A stretch of 36,147 bases of DNA from Candidatus Fusobacterium pullicola (GCA_018883725.1 JAHLFN010000073.1:1-36147); one strand, 5' to 3'; shown: positions 7,650-14,888, counted from the stretch's first letter. Notes: generated by a model not told the origin, from the sequence alone. Program-made: numbers and translations.

Positions 7650-7985
7650 TTAATATTCGCTTGGGTACATTATTGTCCAGTATTCTCCGAATTTTTCATC
7701 TTCTCCTAAAACACACCATAATTTTTTTTCAGTTGTTTTATGTCCTAATTCAAATTCTCTTTTATTTTTTGGTTCTTCTTGTCTATTTACCATTTTTGTA
7801 TCTTTAAACTCAAAGATTTGGAAATAATCTAGTCCTTTTTCTTTTTCTTCTTCTTCTCTTAATCTGATCGCTGATACTATCATCATTACTTCTCTTACGT
7901 CAATTTCTGTTTGTACCCCTTTAGTGATAAAGATATGTCTGTACCCTTCTAATTTAGTTGATGTGTAAGTTGCTGTTGTCATCAT
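7650..7985 (-). CDS. DUF960-like protein
   Basis: A 111-residue protein. The pattern GYRHIFITKGVQTEID, then GLDYFQIFEFKD, then RQEEPKNKREFELG, then KKLWCVLGEDE...TIMYPSEY follows the order of DUF960 proteins (TRGV, LDYLQVFEL, QE-P, K-W--DD, T-M--PEEY). DUF960 is found on mobile elements of low-GC bacteria and has no established function. AGGAGG lies 7 bases before the ATG. The 5' leader is long and contains the first copy of the structured element (8051-8245), whose sequence recurs before the gene at 12204-12818. A partly shared leader suggests shared control. Confidence 0.5.
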   Translation of the reverse strand: MMTTATYTSTKLEGYRHIFITKGVQTEIDVREVMMIVSAIRLREEEEKEKGLDYFQIFEFKDTKMVNRQEEPKNKREFELGHKTTEKKLWCVLGEDEKFGEYWTIMYPSEY

Positions 7986-8050
7986 AATAAAACCTCCTAA
8001 TTTTTATAAACTATCTTGTTAAGGATCTACACCTTCCCCATCAAAATAAT

Positions 8051-8245
8051 TTTTTTCTTTTTTTTATTTTTTAGATAGCCGAGAAAGAGCCAAATTTTCT
8101 GAAAAAATCAATATTTTTTAGAAAAGTTTTTATGGAACAGAGTGGAGAAAAAAGTTTTCTAAAAACTCAAAGAGCATGATGTTGATTTTTTCTCTCAAAG
8201 AGAAAATTTGCAATAATTCGAAGGCTGAAAAATAAAAAAAGAGAT
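8051..8245. ncRNA. long foldable noncoding element, copy A
   Basis: Nested helices can be drawn: AGCC/GGCT with flanking T/A-rich strands (8077-8080 with 8223-8226), CAAATTTTCT/AGAAAATTTG (8091-8100 with 8201-8210), GAAAAAATCAA/TTGATTTTTTC (8101-8111 with 8182-8192) and TTTTTAGAAAA/TTTTCTAAAAA (8115-8125 with 8155-8165). The terminal loop contains ATGGAACAGAGTGG. Copy B at 12900-13085 keeps the helices and loop while the sequence drifts, including a paired change GAAA/TTTC to GTAA/TTAC. Transcription strand is uncertain. It may belong to or resemble ARRPOF, a published RNA motif from Fusobacterium plasmids, but I cannot test that here. Confidence 0.6.
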
Positions 8246-8256
8246 CCAATAAAAAA

Positions 8257-8283
8257 AAGAACTGACTTTTGATGTCAGTTCTT
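8257..8283. terminator. hairpin terminator, stronger on the minus strand
   Basis: Stem AAGAACTGAC/GTCAGTTCTT with a 7-base loop. On the minus strand an uninterrupted T run follows, so it can terminate the NYN-par operon; on the plus strand it is followed by a T-rich run as well. Confidence 0.7.
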
Positions 8284-8301
8284 CCTTTTTCTTTATAAAA
8301 T

Positions 8302-8331
8302 GAAAAATCCCTCTATATCGAGGGATTTTTC
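8302..8331. terminator. second hairpin, possible bidirectional terminator
   Basis: A perfect 12-bp stem GAAAAATCCCTC/GAGGGATTTTTC with a TATATC loop. It lies between the first terminator and the TTCAATTCA repeats. Confidence 0.6.
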
Positions 8332-8405
8332 TTCAATTCATTTAAAATTCAATTCACATAAGTTCAATTCATTTAAGTTTCAATTCATTGTACTACTTCA
8401 ATTCC
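8332..8405. repeat. five tandem TTCAATTCA repeats (candidate centromere or iterons)
   Basis: TTCAATTCA begins at 8332, 8348, 8363 and 8379, with a last TTCAATTCC at 8397. Start-to-start distances are 16, 15, 16 and 18 bases, partly with TTTAAG between them. The array lies at the 3' end of the parA/parB-like/NYN operon, so a partition-protein binding site is the first thing to test. It lacks the spacer diversity of a CRISPR. Confidence 0.65.
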
Positions 8406-8443
8406 TGTAATTTATTTTACCATTTTATTAACTATTTGTCAAT

Positions 8444-9313
8444 TTAATTTCTAACTATAGAGTAAGATTTTTCTATTTCTTTTTCTAAAAATTCTACTGC
8501 TTTTTCTTTAGTAAGTATATCTCCTTCTACAAATAAATTATTATTTAAATAAACTTCTTTTTTACTTGTTGGATAGACACTATATAAATCTTTCTCATTA
8601 TATTTATATTTATAGACTTCTAATTTTAAATTTTGTACTGCATTTTTATAATGATATAGAATTTCATAATTAGGTAATTTAAAATATGGAATATTTGATT
8701 TTATAATATATTCTAAATCTCTATTTTTTAAAACTCTTGTGTTATCTACATAATCTTCCAAACTTTTTACAATATTCTCTTCATATTTTTTATAATTTTT
8801 TATTTCATTTTTAATTTTTTCTTCCTCTATTTTAAAAACTGTTTCTTCCAATATATATATTTCATCTGGGAAATTTCTTAAATTGATATCATAACTATTT
8901 TGATTAGTTAATAAATATACAAACTCTTTATATCTTTTTATAATTTTTATCAAAGGTGTCATATCTTTATCATTTGAAATGATAATAAATCCATCTATAT
9001 TAGAATTTTCATATAATTCTTCTAATAAATCTGTTGTTATTTTTAAATCTGAATAATTTTTTCCTTTATTAGATGTATGATAAGTTTCTATCCCATATTC
9101 TTGCAATTTTGATTGATGATGGCTTTGGTATAAATCATCAATATCAAAATTACAATATACTTTTATATCCAATATTCTTAAACATTTTTCTTCACACCAT
9201 TTTTTTAATTTTTCAAAAAATAAAGTTCCTATTAGATTTTGATTATTTTTTATTAAAGTTTTATGTAGATTTTCATAATCTATAAAAATCATAACATTCT
9301 TTTTTTCACCCAT
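8444..9313 (-). CDS. NYN-domain (PIN-like) putative ribonuclease
   Basis: 289 residues. The first 160 residues match the NYN/DUF88 fold: FIDYENLH at 10-17 (acidic D12 and E14), KNYSDLKITTDLLEEL at 85-100 (D89, D95) and IISNDKDMTPLI at 111-122 (D115, D117). These acidic residues form the metal-binding site of PIN-like nucleases. The C-terminal 120 residues are Lys/Tyr-rich and unrecognised, with a possible winged-helix (VKSLEDYVDN...). The gene lies 10 bases after the parB-like gene and is the last of the partition operon, so it may act in plasmid maintenance or as an RNA-cleaving defence or toxin. Family call good; role inferred from position only. Confidence 0.75.
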   Translation of the reverse strand: MGEKKNVMIFIDYENLHKTLIKNNQNLIGTLFFEKLKKWCEEKCLRILDIKVYCNFDIDDLYQSHHQSKLQEYGIETYHTSNKGKNYSDLKITTDLLEELYENSNIDGFIIISNDKDMTPLIKIIKRYKEFVYLLTNQNSYDINLRNFPDEIYILEETVFKIEEEKIKNEIKNYKKYEENIVKSLEDYVDNTRVLKNRDLEYIIKSNIPYFKLPNYEILYHYKNAVQNLKLEVYKYKYNEKDLYSVYPTSKKEVYLNNNLFVEGDILTKEKAVEFLEKEIEKSYSIVRN

Positions 9314-9323
9314 ATTTTAACTC

Positions 9324-10043
9324 CTAATTTATTTCTTGTAATACTTTTTCTATTTTTATTAAATACTTTTGTAATTCATTAATTTTACTACTATTTTTTT
9401 CAGTTATTCTTATTTCTTTTACTTTTTCTTGTACTTCCCCTAATTTCATAGAAAAATCTTCTATATTAAATGCTGGAAGTATTTCTATATCATCTGTTAC
9501 AACTATACTTTCTTTATATTCTAATTTTTTTAAGCTTTTAAACTCATCTTTAGTTATTTTTTTATCCTCATATTCTATTGTCAATCTATTTAAAAAATCA
9601 GGATTTTTATCCAAATATTCTATATCTTCATCACTTATTACTGCTATAAGTGATTTTAAATTTTCATTTTTTAAATCTCTATAATATTGGTATCTCTTTC
9701 TATATCTTCTAGCTGTTTTAGGATTTACTCCTACTAGCTTTAGATATTCATTATAATAACTTGTATATTGATTTGCATTTTCTCCATTTCCAAGTATTTC
9801 AAATACCTTTTGAAAATGTTCTCCATACCATAATTTACTTGTTGCTGTATAGTTGATGAAGTCAAATATACTCTCTCTTAATTTTTGATTTACTCCTTCA
9901 TCTTCTGTTATATTTGCTATTGATAAATCTAAATCTTCCATTTTTAATATTTTTTTCTCTTCTAATGAAGTAGTTTTTACTTCATTTTTTCTAATTTGTA
10001 TTTGTTGTCTTAATGATATTAAATCTGGTCTACCTTTTCCCAT
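9324..10043 (-). CDS. putative plasmid partition protein B (centromere-binding partner of ParA)
   Basis: A 239-residue protein that starts one base after the ParA stop, the usual arrangement of parA-parB. It begins MGKGRPDLISLRQQIQ, has a central helical stretch including NPKTARRYRKRYQYYRDLK (helix-turn-helix-like, about 108-126), and ends in a probable coiled coil (VQEKVKEIRI...LQKYLIKIEKVLQEIN) that could dimerise. No ParB nuclease-fold motif is visible, so it would be an atypical centromere-binding protein. It is named by position and composition. The TTCAATTCA array at 8332-8405 is a candidate binding site. A replication or copy-control regulator is an alternative. Confidence 0.55.
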   Translation of the reverse strand: MGKGRPDLISLRQQIQIRKNEVKTTSLEEKKILKMEDLDLSIANITEDEGVNQKLRESIFDFINYTATSKLWYGEHFQKVFEILGNGENANQYTSYYNEYLKLVGVNPKTARRYRKRYQYYRDLKNENLKSLIAVISDEDIEYLDKNPDFLNRLTIEYEDKKITKDEFKSLKKLEYKESIVVTDDIEILPAFNIEDFSMKLGEVQEKVKEIRITEKNSSKINELQKYLIKIEKVLQEIN

Positions 10044-10044
10044 A

Positions 10045-11229
10045 CTATCCCTCTATTTCTTCTATTAATATTCTTAATAATTCCGTTAATTTTTCTTGAA
10101 CAGGTATTAATCTTTGGTCGCCACTTTCCCAAATAGTTTTACTATCATTCAATAATTTAGTAATAATAGCCATTCTTTTAATAGGTTCTGGACAATATAT
10201 CCCTGTATCTTTTACTATTTTTTGTACTTCTTCATAATATTCTTTTTCTACTGTTGTATCGTCATATCTATTAAAAAGTATTGAAGCAACTTTATTGACT
10301 CCTGCCTCTTCTATGGCAGTAACTATTCCTTTTACAGTAAATTTATCAGCATAAGCAGGAATAATAAGTTTAGTTGCTTGATTCAATATTATTTGGTCTA
10401 TTTTTTCTGTTGGAGGACTATCTATTATTATACAATCATAATTATGATTTTTTCTTACCTCTTTTATGAAATTTTCAAAATTTTCTTTTGTTTTAGCTGT
10501 TGCAGTAAATGGACTTTCTAATGGAATATAATCTACATTTTCTCTTACTTTAACTAATTCCCCTGTTCCATATTTTATCCAATATTTTAATCCTTTACAA
10601 TTTTTATTTATTTTATATTCATCTTTGTCAAAAGTTTTATATATTTTTTCCATTTTTTCTGTTTTCTCATTTAACTCGCTTTTACTTTTTAAAAGCATAT
10701 CTAAAGCGTCATTTTGAGAGTCTAATGTTATAAATAATACTTTAATTCCTGTTGCTCCTAATCCAGTTGCTATTTGTGTTGAAAAAAATGTTTTTCCTAC
10801 TCCACCTTTAACAACTTTAAATGCAAATATTGGTAATAATTTATTTTCCAATTCCACTTTTTCCTCCTTATAAGGTCTAATAACTATTTTATCTTCATAT
10901 ATTATCATATCTACTATATTATTTTTTTCTAATTCCCATTTTTTTGCTATTCCTAATGGAATTAATAATTTGAATAAACCTTTTGATTTTTCATAACTTA
11001 ATTTAGAAATATTTTTCATATATATTATATTTTCTTCAACTTTAGTTATTTGTTCTGCTATTCCTAGTATTACTGGTTTTAAAATTATTTCATTATTTAT
11101 ATATTCTAGTAATACTTGATTATTTTCTTCTGATAAATTTAAAAGATTATTTAAGTCTTTATTCAGATTTATTCTAGCATAATTTAATCTTCCATCAGTT
11201 TTATAATTAATTGTTACTCTTTTTTCCAT
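10045..11229 (-). CDS. parA: ParA-family partition ATPase with two AbrB-like N-terminal domains
   Basis: A 394-residue ATPase that drives plasmid partition. The deviant Walker A motif KGGVGKT is at 141-147, followed by the hydrophobic strand VLFITLDSQNDA and a Walker B-like DCIIIDSPP. Before the ATPase domain are about 130 extra residues that look like two swapped-hairpin (SpoVT/AbrB) domains: YARINLNKDLNNLLNLSEEN...EIILKPV at about 17-53 and KGLFKLLIPLGIAKKWELEKN...IVIRPYKE at about 83-122. Classical type Ia ParA proteins have a helix-turn-helix here for autoregulation, so these domains may bind the promoter region. The start is the ATG at 11229 after AAAGGGA. A repeated hairpin (11257-11280) precedes that site. 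Confidence 0.85.
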   Translation of the reverse strand: MEKRVTINYKTDGRLNYARINLNKDLNNLLNLSEENNQVLLEYINNEIILKPVILGIAEQITKVEENIIYMKNISKLSYEKSKGLFKLLIPLGIAKKWELEKNNIVDMIIYEDKIVIRPYKEEKVELENKLLPIFAFKVVKGGVGKTFFSTQIATGLGATGIKVLFITLDSQNDALDMLLKSKSELNEKTEKMEKIYKTFDKDEYKINKNCKGLKYWIKYGTGELVKVRENVDYIPLESPFTATAKTKENFENFIKEVRKNHNYDCIIIDSPPTEKIDQIILNQATKLIIPAYADKFTVKGIVTAIEEAGVNKVASILFNRYDDTTVEKEYYEEVQKIVKDTGIYCPEPIKRMAIITKLLNDSKTIWESGDQRLIPVQEKLTELLRILIEEIEG

Positions 11230-11256
11230 ATATTTTATCCCTTTCAATAAGATTTT

Positions 11257-11280
11257 ACAAGGGACAAATCTGTCCTTTGC
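11257..11280 (-). repeat. GGGACA hairpin, copy 1 (5' of parA)
   Basis: Read on the minus strand: GCAAAGGACA, then GATT, then TGTCCCTTGT. It lies between the small gene ending at 11294 and the parA ribosome binding site. Near-identical copies are at 11933-11956 and 27612-27635, always in the sense orientation. Confidence 0.75.
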
Positions 11281-11293
11281 AAATTATCTTAAA

Positions 11294-11434
11294 CTATTCT
11301 TTGTTTTCTACTAATTTTTTTAACTCTATAAAAGGCATATTTTTTACTATTGTATATCCTTCCATAAAGTTTTCTCCTAAATGCAATTCTATTCCTAATT
11401 GCATAATAAAGCTATTTAATTTTGATAATTTCAT
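11294..11434 (-). CDS. 46-residue hypothetical protein, first gene of the par operon
   Basis: Reads MKLSKLNSFIMQLGIELHLG and continues to ...IELKKLVENKE. AAGGGAGTGAT precedes the ATG at 11434. It lies between the consensus promoter (11552-11580) and parA. It is too short for a family assignment; the spacing, ribosome binding site and position make it a likely real gene, possibly a leader or regulator. Confidence 0.6.
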   Translation of the reverse strand: MKLSKLNSFIMQLGIELHLGENFMEGYTIVKNMPFIELKKLVENKE

Positions 11435-11463
11435 AATATCACTCCCTTGTATTTTTTGTAAAA

Positions 11464-11540
11464 GAATGATATAATAATATTTGCTAGATACATTATATCA
11501 TTTGAAAGCTATCTTATTTGCCAGATAAGGTAGCTTTTAT
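11464..11540 (-). promoter_or_regulatory. structured 5' leader of the par operon with twin stem-loops
   Basis: Downstream of the promoter the minus strand forms two hairpins: AAAGCTA(C)CTTAT/ATAAG(A)TAGCTTT, then AATGATATAA/TTATATCATT. Both carry nearly the same loop region, TATCT[G/A]GCAAATA, which is itself partly palindromic. The same protein or small RNA may read both loops, or the repeated TATTTGC[C/T]AGATA may be a DNA operator. The AbrB-like domains of the ParA encoded downstream make autoregulation a natural guess. Confidence 0.55.
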
Positions 11541-11551
11541 TTTATATTATA

Positions 11552-11580
11552 ATTATATAATATTTTGAGTGTTTTGTCAA
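11552..11580 (-). promoter_or_regulatory. consensus promoter of the par operon
   Basis: On the minus strand: a perfect TTGACA (11575-11580), a 17-base spacer and a perfect TATAAT (11552-11557). It drives the small gene, parA, the parB-like gene and the NYN gene. It is the best promoter on this strand. Confidence 0.85.
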
Positions 11581-11594
11581 CCCACTTTTTAAAA

Positions 11595-11912
11595 TTAGTT
11601 AAGGACTATTTCATACCATAACATATCTTTTTCTTCTTCCTTTTTTGAATATAATTCTACATCTTTTCTATGTTCTATTGTTATTCCTGAAAATAAATTA
11701 TTTTTAGATAGTTCAGTATTTAATATCTCTTCTTTCATTACTGCTTTAATATATACTTCTCTTAAAGCTTGAAATATTTTTAATTGATTTTCATTTAATG
11801 TAGTTGCTCCAATTTCTCTAGCACATAATTCTATGGCTTTTTCTTCATAAAATTGATATTCTAAGTCTGTTAATTCGTTATATCTATTATTTATTCTTTG
11901 TGATTGATTCAT
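11595..11912 (-). CDS. hypothetical protein
   Basis: 105 residues starting MNQSQRINNRYNELTDLEYQ. The ATG at 11912 follows AGGAGGG; an earlier TTG in frame overlaps the hairpin and is unlikely. Largely helical, with no recognised domain and no membrane segment. The repeated GGGACA hairpin (11933-11956) lies immediately upstream of its ribosome binding site, just as upstream of parA. It is the last gene of the minus-strand group starting near 12.8 kb; its stop is close to the par promoter. Confidence 0.55.
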   Translation of the reverse strand: MNQSQRINNRYNELTDLEYQFYEEKAIELCAREIGATTLNENQLKIFQALREVYIKAVMKEEILNTELSKNNLFSGITIEHRKDVELYSKKEEEKDMLWYEIVLN

Positions 11913-11932
11913 AATTTTATCCCTCCTATTTT

Positions 11933-11956
11933 GCAAGGGACAAATCTGTCCCTTGC
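11933..11956 (-). repeat. GGGACA hairpin, copy 2
   Basis: On the minus strand a perfect 10-bp stem: GCAAGGGACA, loop GATT, TGTCCCTTGC. It sits between the stop at 11966 and the ribosome binding site of the gene starting at 11912. Confidence 0.8.
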
Positions 11957-11965
11957 ATTTTTATT

Positions 11966-12151
11966 TTAATCTACTGCTATTTCTAATGCTTTTGATGGTA
12001 CTTCTAAGATTTCGTTATTTTTACATCTAAGAAATTTAACTTTGTTTAATGTTATTTCTAGTATTTTTATTTTTTCGTCTTGAAATAATATTATATTCCC
12101 TATCTCTACTTCTAAAGGCTGAATAACATAAATTTTATTTAATTTTAACAT
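11966..12151 (-). CDS. 61-residue hypothetical protein
   Basis: A small beta-rich-looking protein (MLKLNKIYVIQPLEVEIGNI followed by alternating Ile/Leu/Val strands) with no known family. AGGAGG lies 8 bases before the ATG. Upstream of that is another intercistronic hairpin (GGGAAAGAAA/TTTCTTTCCC at 12178-12199). It resembles small barrel or SH3-like proteins in composition only. Confidence 0.5.
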   Translation of the reverse strand: MLKLNKIYVIQPLEVEIGNIILFQDEKIKILEITLNKVKFLRCKNNEILEVPSKALEIAVD

Positions 12152-12177
12152 AATTTTTTCCTCCTAATTTTGTTGAG

Positions 12178-12199
12178 GGGAAAGAAAAATTTCTTTCCC
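12178..12199 (-). other. intercistronic hairpin before an RBS
   Basis: Stem GGGAAAGAAA/TTTCTTTCCC with a very small loop, between the stop at 12204 and the AGGAGG of the next gene. No T run follows on the minus strand, so it is more likely an mRNA processing, stability or translation element than a terminator. Confidence 0.5.
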
Positions 12200-12203
12200 T
12201 TTC

Positions 12204-12818
12204 TTATACTTCTATAAATTTTAAATTTGGATTTTTTATTATTATTGTTTTTGAATATCCTGCTACTAATAATATTACTTCTTTACTTTTTTCTACAAAA
12301 GCACTATTAAAATAATTTATGACATCATACATAATTTCCACACTTGTCATTTTTACACCTTTAAAATAATTCATAGCATAATCATAAGCATAGTCATCAC
12401 TATATGAAGATTCAATTTCTCCTATTGTGTCTACATGTGATAGGATTTTTTTAATTTGAGTTTTTGTTAATCTTCTTCCTGTTCCAGCTTTTAATTTTAT
12501 TTCTAATTCTCCTTCTATTCTTTTAAAAAAAGGATTAAATGTATTACTCTTTTTGAAAGTATCATGTTCAAACTCTTCTTGAGGTAGGACTTTTATAACT
12601 TCTTCAATATCAATAGTATTATATTTTTCTAAAATATTTTTTAATACTGTTACTGAATTATCAACAGTAGTCTTATAATATGATATTAAATTTTGAAAAT
12701 CTCTAATTCTAAGACTACCTTCATAACAACCTATTTCATATTCTTTTCCTTTTTCTTTTTGATAAAAAAATGTTCCTTTTCTAATTTCTTCCAATGATTT
12801 TATTGTTTCTATTCTCAT
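12204..12818 (-). CDS. hypothetical protein under the second structured element
   Basis: 204 residues starting MRIETIKSLEEIRKGTFFYQ; AGGAGG lies ahead of the ATG. No recognised domain. The middle (about 108-128, ELEIKLKAGTGRRLTKTQIK) is basic and the C-terminus (VILLVAGYSKTIIIKNPNLK) looks like a beta hairpin. Its leader from the ribosome binding site through the structured element (12823-13085) is homologous to the leader of the DUF960-like gene at 7650-7985, so both genes probably respond to the same signal. Transfer or replication accessory role is a guess from context. Confidence 0.55.
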   Translation of the reverse strand: MRIETIKSLEEIRKGTFFYQKEKGKEYEIGCYEGSLRIRDFQNLISYYKTTVDNSVTVLKNILEKYNTIDIEEVIKVLPQEEFEHDTFKKSNTFNPFFKRIEGELEIKLKAGTGRRLTKTQIKKILSHVDTIGEIESSYSDDYAYDYAMNYFKGVKMTSVEIMYDVINYFNSAFVEKSKEVILLVAGYSKTIIIKNPNLKFIEV

Positions 12819-12899
12819 CTTGAAACCTCCTAATTTTTATAAACTATCTTGAAGTAGGAACAGTTGAAGTTTTTTACACTCTCCCCATCAAAATAATTT

Positions 12900-13085
12900 T
12901 TTCTTTTTTTTATTTTTTAGATAGCCAAGAAAAAGCAAATTTTCAAGTAAAATCAACATTTTTTAGAAAAATTTTTATGGAACAGAGTGGAGTAAAAAAT
13001 TTTCTAAAAACTTGAAGAGCCTGATGTTGAATTTACGACTGAAAGGAAGAAAATTTGTGATAATTCGAAGGCTGAAAAATAAAAA
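12900..13085. ncRNA. long foldable noncoding element, copy B
   Basis: Homologue of 8051-8245. Helices: AGCC/GGCT (12922-12925 with 13070-13073), CAAATTTTC/GAAAATTTG (12936-12944 with 13049-13057), GTAAAATCAA/TTGAATTTAC (one mismatch, 12947-12956 with 13027-13036) and TTTTTAGAAAA/TTTTCTAAAAA (12960-12970 with 13000-13010). The loop ATGGAACAGAGTGG is unchanged. A further conserved pairing links CTATCT near the ribosome binding site with AGATAG beside AGCC, so alternative folds that reach the ribosome binding site are possible. From 13086 to 13240 I see no gene. Confidence 0.6.
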
Positions 13086-13241
13086 AGAATTGAAATAGAT
13101 ACAGGAATTGACTCTTGAGGAAGTTCTACATTATTTATAAAAAAATTACCTCGTAAAATCGTTTTTAAGACCCCTCCAAGAGAAAAAAGGTATAAAACTA
13201 TGACTAATTTTTTACTTTTAAATGAAAATAAATTAAATTTA

Positions 13242-13289
13242 TAAAAAAACTACACCCTCCATCTTAGATGTCTAAGATTTTGGGTGCAG
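13242..13289 (-). terminator. terminator of the rep operon
   Basis: On the minus strand: CTGCACCC, then ATCTTAGA/TCTAAGAT inside, then GGGTGTAG followed by a T7 run. It lies downstream of the membrane-protein gene that follows rep. Confidence 0.75.
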
Positions 13290-13334
13290 TACATTTCTTC
13301 CTTGCTCTCTCTTCCTAATGATATTATTTTTTAA

Positions 13335-13628
13335 TTATACTAGTTTTGACAATAGATAATCATGAATTTCTATATTCCATTTTTGTATTAAATTAGCTCC
13401 ATAATATACTCCAAAGAAAAATAAAGTATTGAATAAAACAATCCATTTTTTATCATTGTCTGTATAAAATGTTACTAACATAACAATAAAAGAAAAATGA
13501 GCTATTAACTTCAAAAATAAATTAAGTATATTAAAAACAAATATTATACTGATAATTCTTCCAATAAACCAATTTATAAATAATGCTACAAGTATTAAAA
13601 ATCTAACTCCCTCTTTTTTTATTTCCAT
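13335..13628 (-). CDS. small integral membrane protein downstream of rep
   Basis: 97 residues with three or four hydrophobic segments (about 8-25, 26-45, 45-58 and 63-80). It starts one base after the rep stop, with GGGGAGA as ribosome binding site, so it is translated with rep. No family recognised. Small membrane proteins next to rep genes can be exclusion or copy-control factors, but nothing in the sequence shows that here. Confidence 0.55.
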   Translation of the reverse strand: MEIKKEGVRFLILVALFINWFIGRIISIIFVFNILNLFLKLIAHFSFIVMLVTFYTDNDKKWIVLFNTLFFFGVYYGANLIQKWNIEIHDYLLSKLV

Positions 13629-13629
13629 A

Positions 13630-14865
13630 TTATTTCTCCCCTTTTTCTATCTTTTCAATAGCATTAGATAAATACTTTTTTAATGTTGAATAGTATAAAT
13701 CTTTTTGTTTTTCTTTCATTTCTAACATAACTTCAATATTAAAAGCTGGAATATCTTTTTCTAAATCATTTAGTGCTATTTCTTCAACTTTAAGTTTTGT
13801 ATACTCATCTAAATCTTCAAATTTATTTTTAGGTTCTATATTAGTCTTTTTTCTTTTACTTTCTGATTTAGAAGATAATTCTTTAACTTCCTCTACTTCA
13901 GATACTACTAACTTAGGTTCTGCTTTGGAACTTTCTATTGTTTTTATCAAATAATTTATATTTTTAAATTCTGTATTTATATTTTTATAAGCAAATTTTA
14001 ATCCTTCTATTACTACCTTTTCTTTTTGAAAATGATTCAAGATTTTTTGTAGATTTTTAGCATTTAAAAAAGGTTTTATAAATCTATTTTGCATAGCTTT
14101 TTTTATAGCATTATCTAATTCTTCAGAGATTACTACTTCTTTTTTGCTCTTACTACGAGTTCTTTCTTTTTCTACTTTCCAAGAGAATTTTAATTTTTTT
14201 ATACTTTTCCCTTCTTTTATTTTTTCTATTTGAAAATCAGGAAAATATTTTTCAAGGTCTTGCTTAATAGGTTTTAGTACTCTCACATCAACATGAGTCA
14301 TTCTATATGTTGTAGGAACTCCAAGCTCTTCTCTAAATTTTTCTATTGAAATCTCATACCAACCAGTACTACTGAACTGCTTCAATAGTCTAAATAAATT
14401 TTTTGAATAAGTTGAGTTTAGTTGTGAAAATTGAATTAAATCCATTTTGCTATATTGCTGTATAAAATTATTTAACATATAACTAAAACTATCATTTACT
14501 TGTATAACAATATTTTTTTCTGTATGGTCTATACTATACATATTAAATAATACAAATGCTGTTGTTTTCTTTTCACTTTTGAACTTCAATTTCATAGTCA
14601 GTAATTTATCATTAATACTCTCAAGATATTCTGTAAATCTAGCAATACCAACATGATTATAATTTATAATCTTTTTTAATTCATCAAAATTTATTTCTAA
14701 TATATTGGTATTTTGTTCATTAGCTTTATAACAAAGAGCAAAAAATAAATCTAATTCTTTTTCCTTGAACTTACTAAAGTTTAATAAATTTAGGTCATTA
14801 TGATACTTAACTTCGTATTGCACTATATTAGTACACTCATTGCTTTCTTTTTTAGTTCTTCCCAT
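13630..14865 (-). CDS. plasmid replication initiator, Rep_3 (RepB) family
   Basis: A 411-residue iteron-binding initiator. It starts at the ATG at 14865 after AGGAGA; the open frame runs a few codons further upstream from a TTG but that is unlikely. The family pattern is visible: an N-terminal winged helix (LNLLNFSKFKEKELDLFFAL...), the middle FNMYSIDHTEKNIVIQVND, and the second winged helix with WYEISIEKFREELGVPTTYR. The C-terminal 170 residues are extra, charged and helical, with ESKRKKTN in the middle, longer than many Rep_3 proteins. Iterons lie immediately upstream, which is the usual place for binding and autoregulation. Cotranscribed with the small membrane protein. Confidence 0.9.
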   Translation of the reverse strand: MGRTKKESNECTNIVQYEVKYHNDLNLLNFSKFKEKELDLFFALCYKANEQNTNILEINFDELKKIINYNHVGIARFTEYLESINDKLLTMKLKFKSEKKTTAFVLFNMYSIDHTEKNIVIQVNDSFSYMLNNFIQQYSKMDLIQFSQLNSTYSKNLFRLLKQFSSTGWYEISIEKFREELGVPTTYRMTHVDVRVLKPIKQDLEKYFPDFQIEKIKEGKSIKKLKFSWKVEKERTRSKSKKEVVISEELDNAIKKAMQNRFIKPFLNAKNLQKILNHFQKEKVVIEGLKFAYKNINTEFKNINYLIKTIESSKAEPKLVVSEVEEVKELSSKSESKRKKTNIEPKNKFEDLDEYTKLKVEEIALNDLEKDIPAFNIEVMLEMKEKQKDLYYSTLKKYLSNAIEKIEKGEK

Positions 14866-14888
14866 ATAAAATCTCCTAAATATTTTTA

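Noticed and set aside
8332-8405. Possible CRISPR array
   Set aside because: Repeats are 9 bases, the gaps are 6-9 bases and partly repetitive, and no cas genes are present.
11211-11474. Plus-strand open frame opposite the par leader
   Set aside because: Runs antisense through the parA start, hairpin and small gene; no ribosome binding site.
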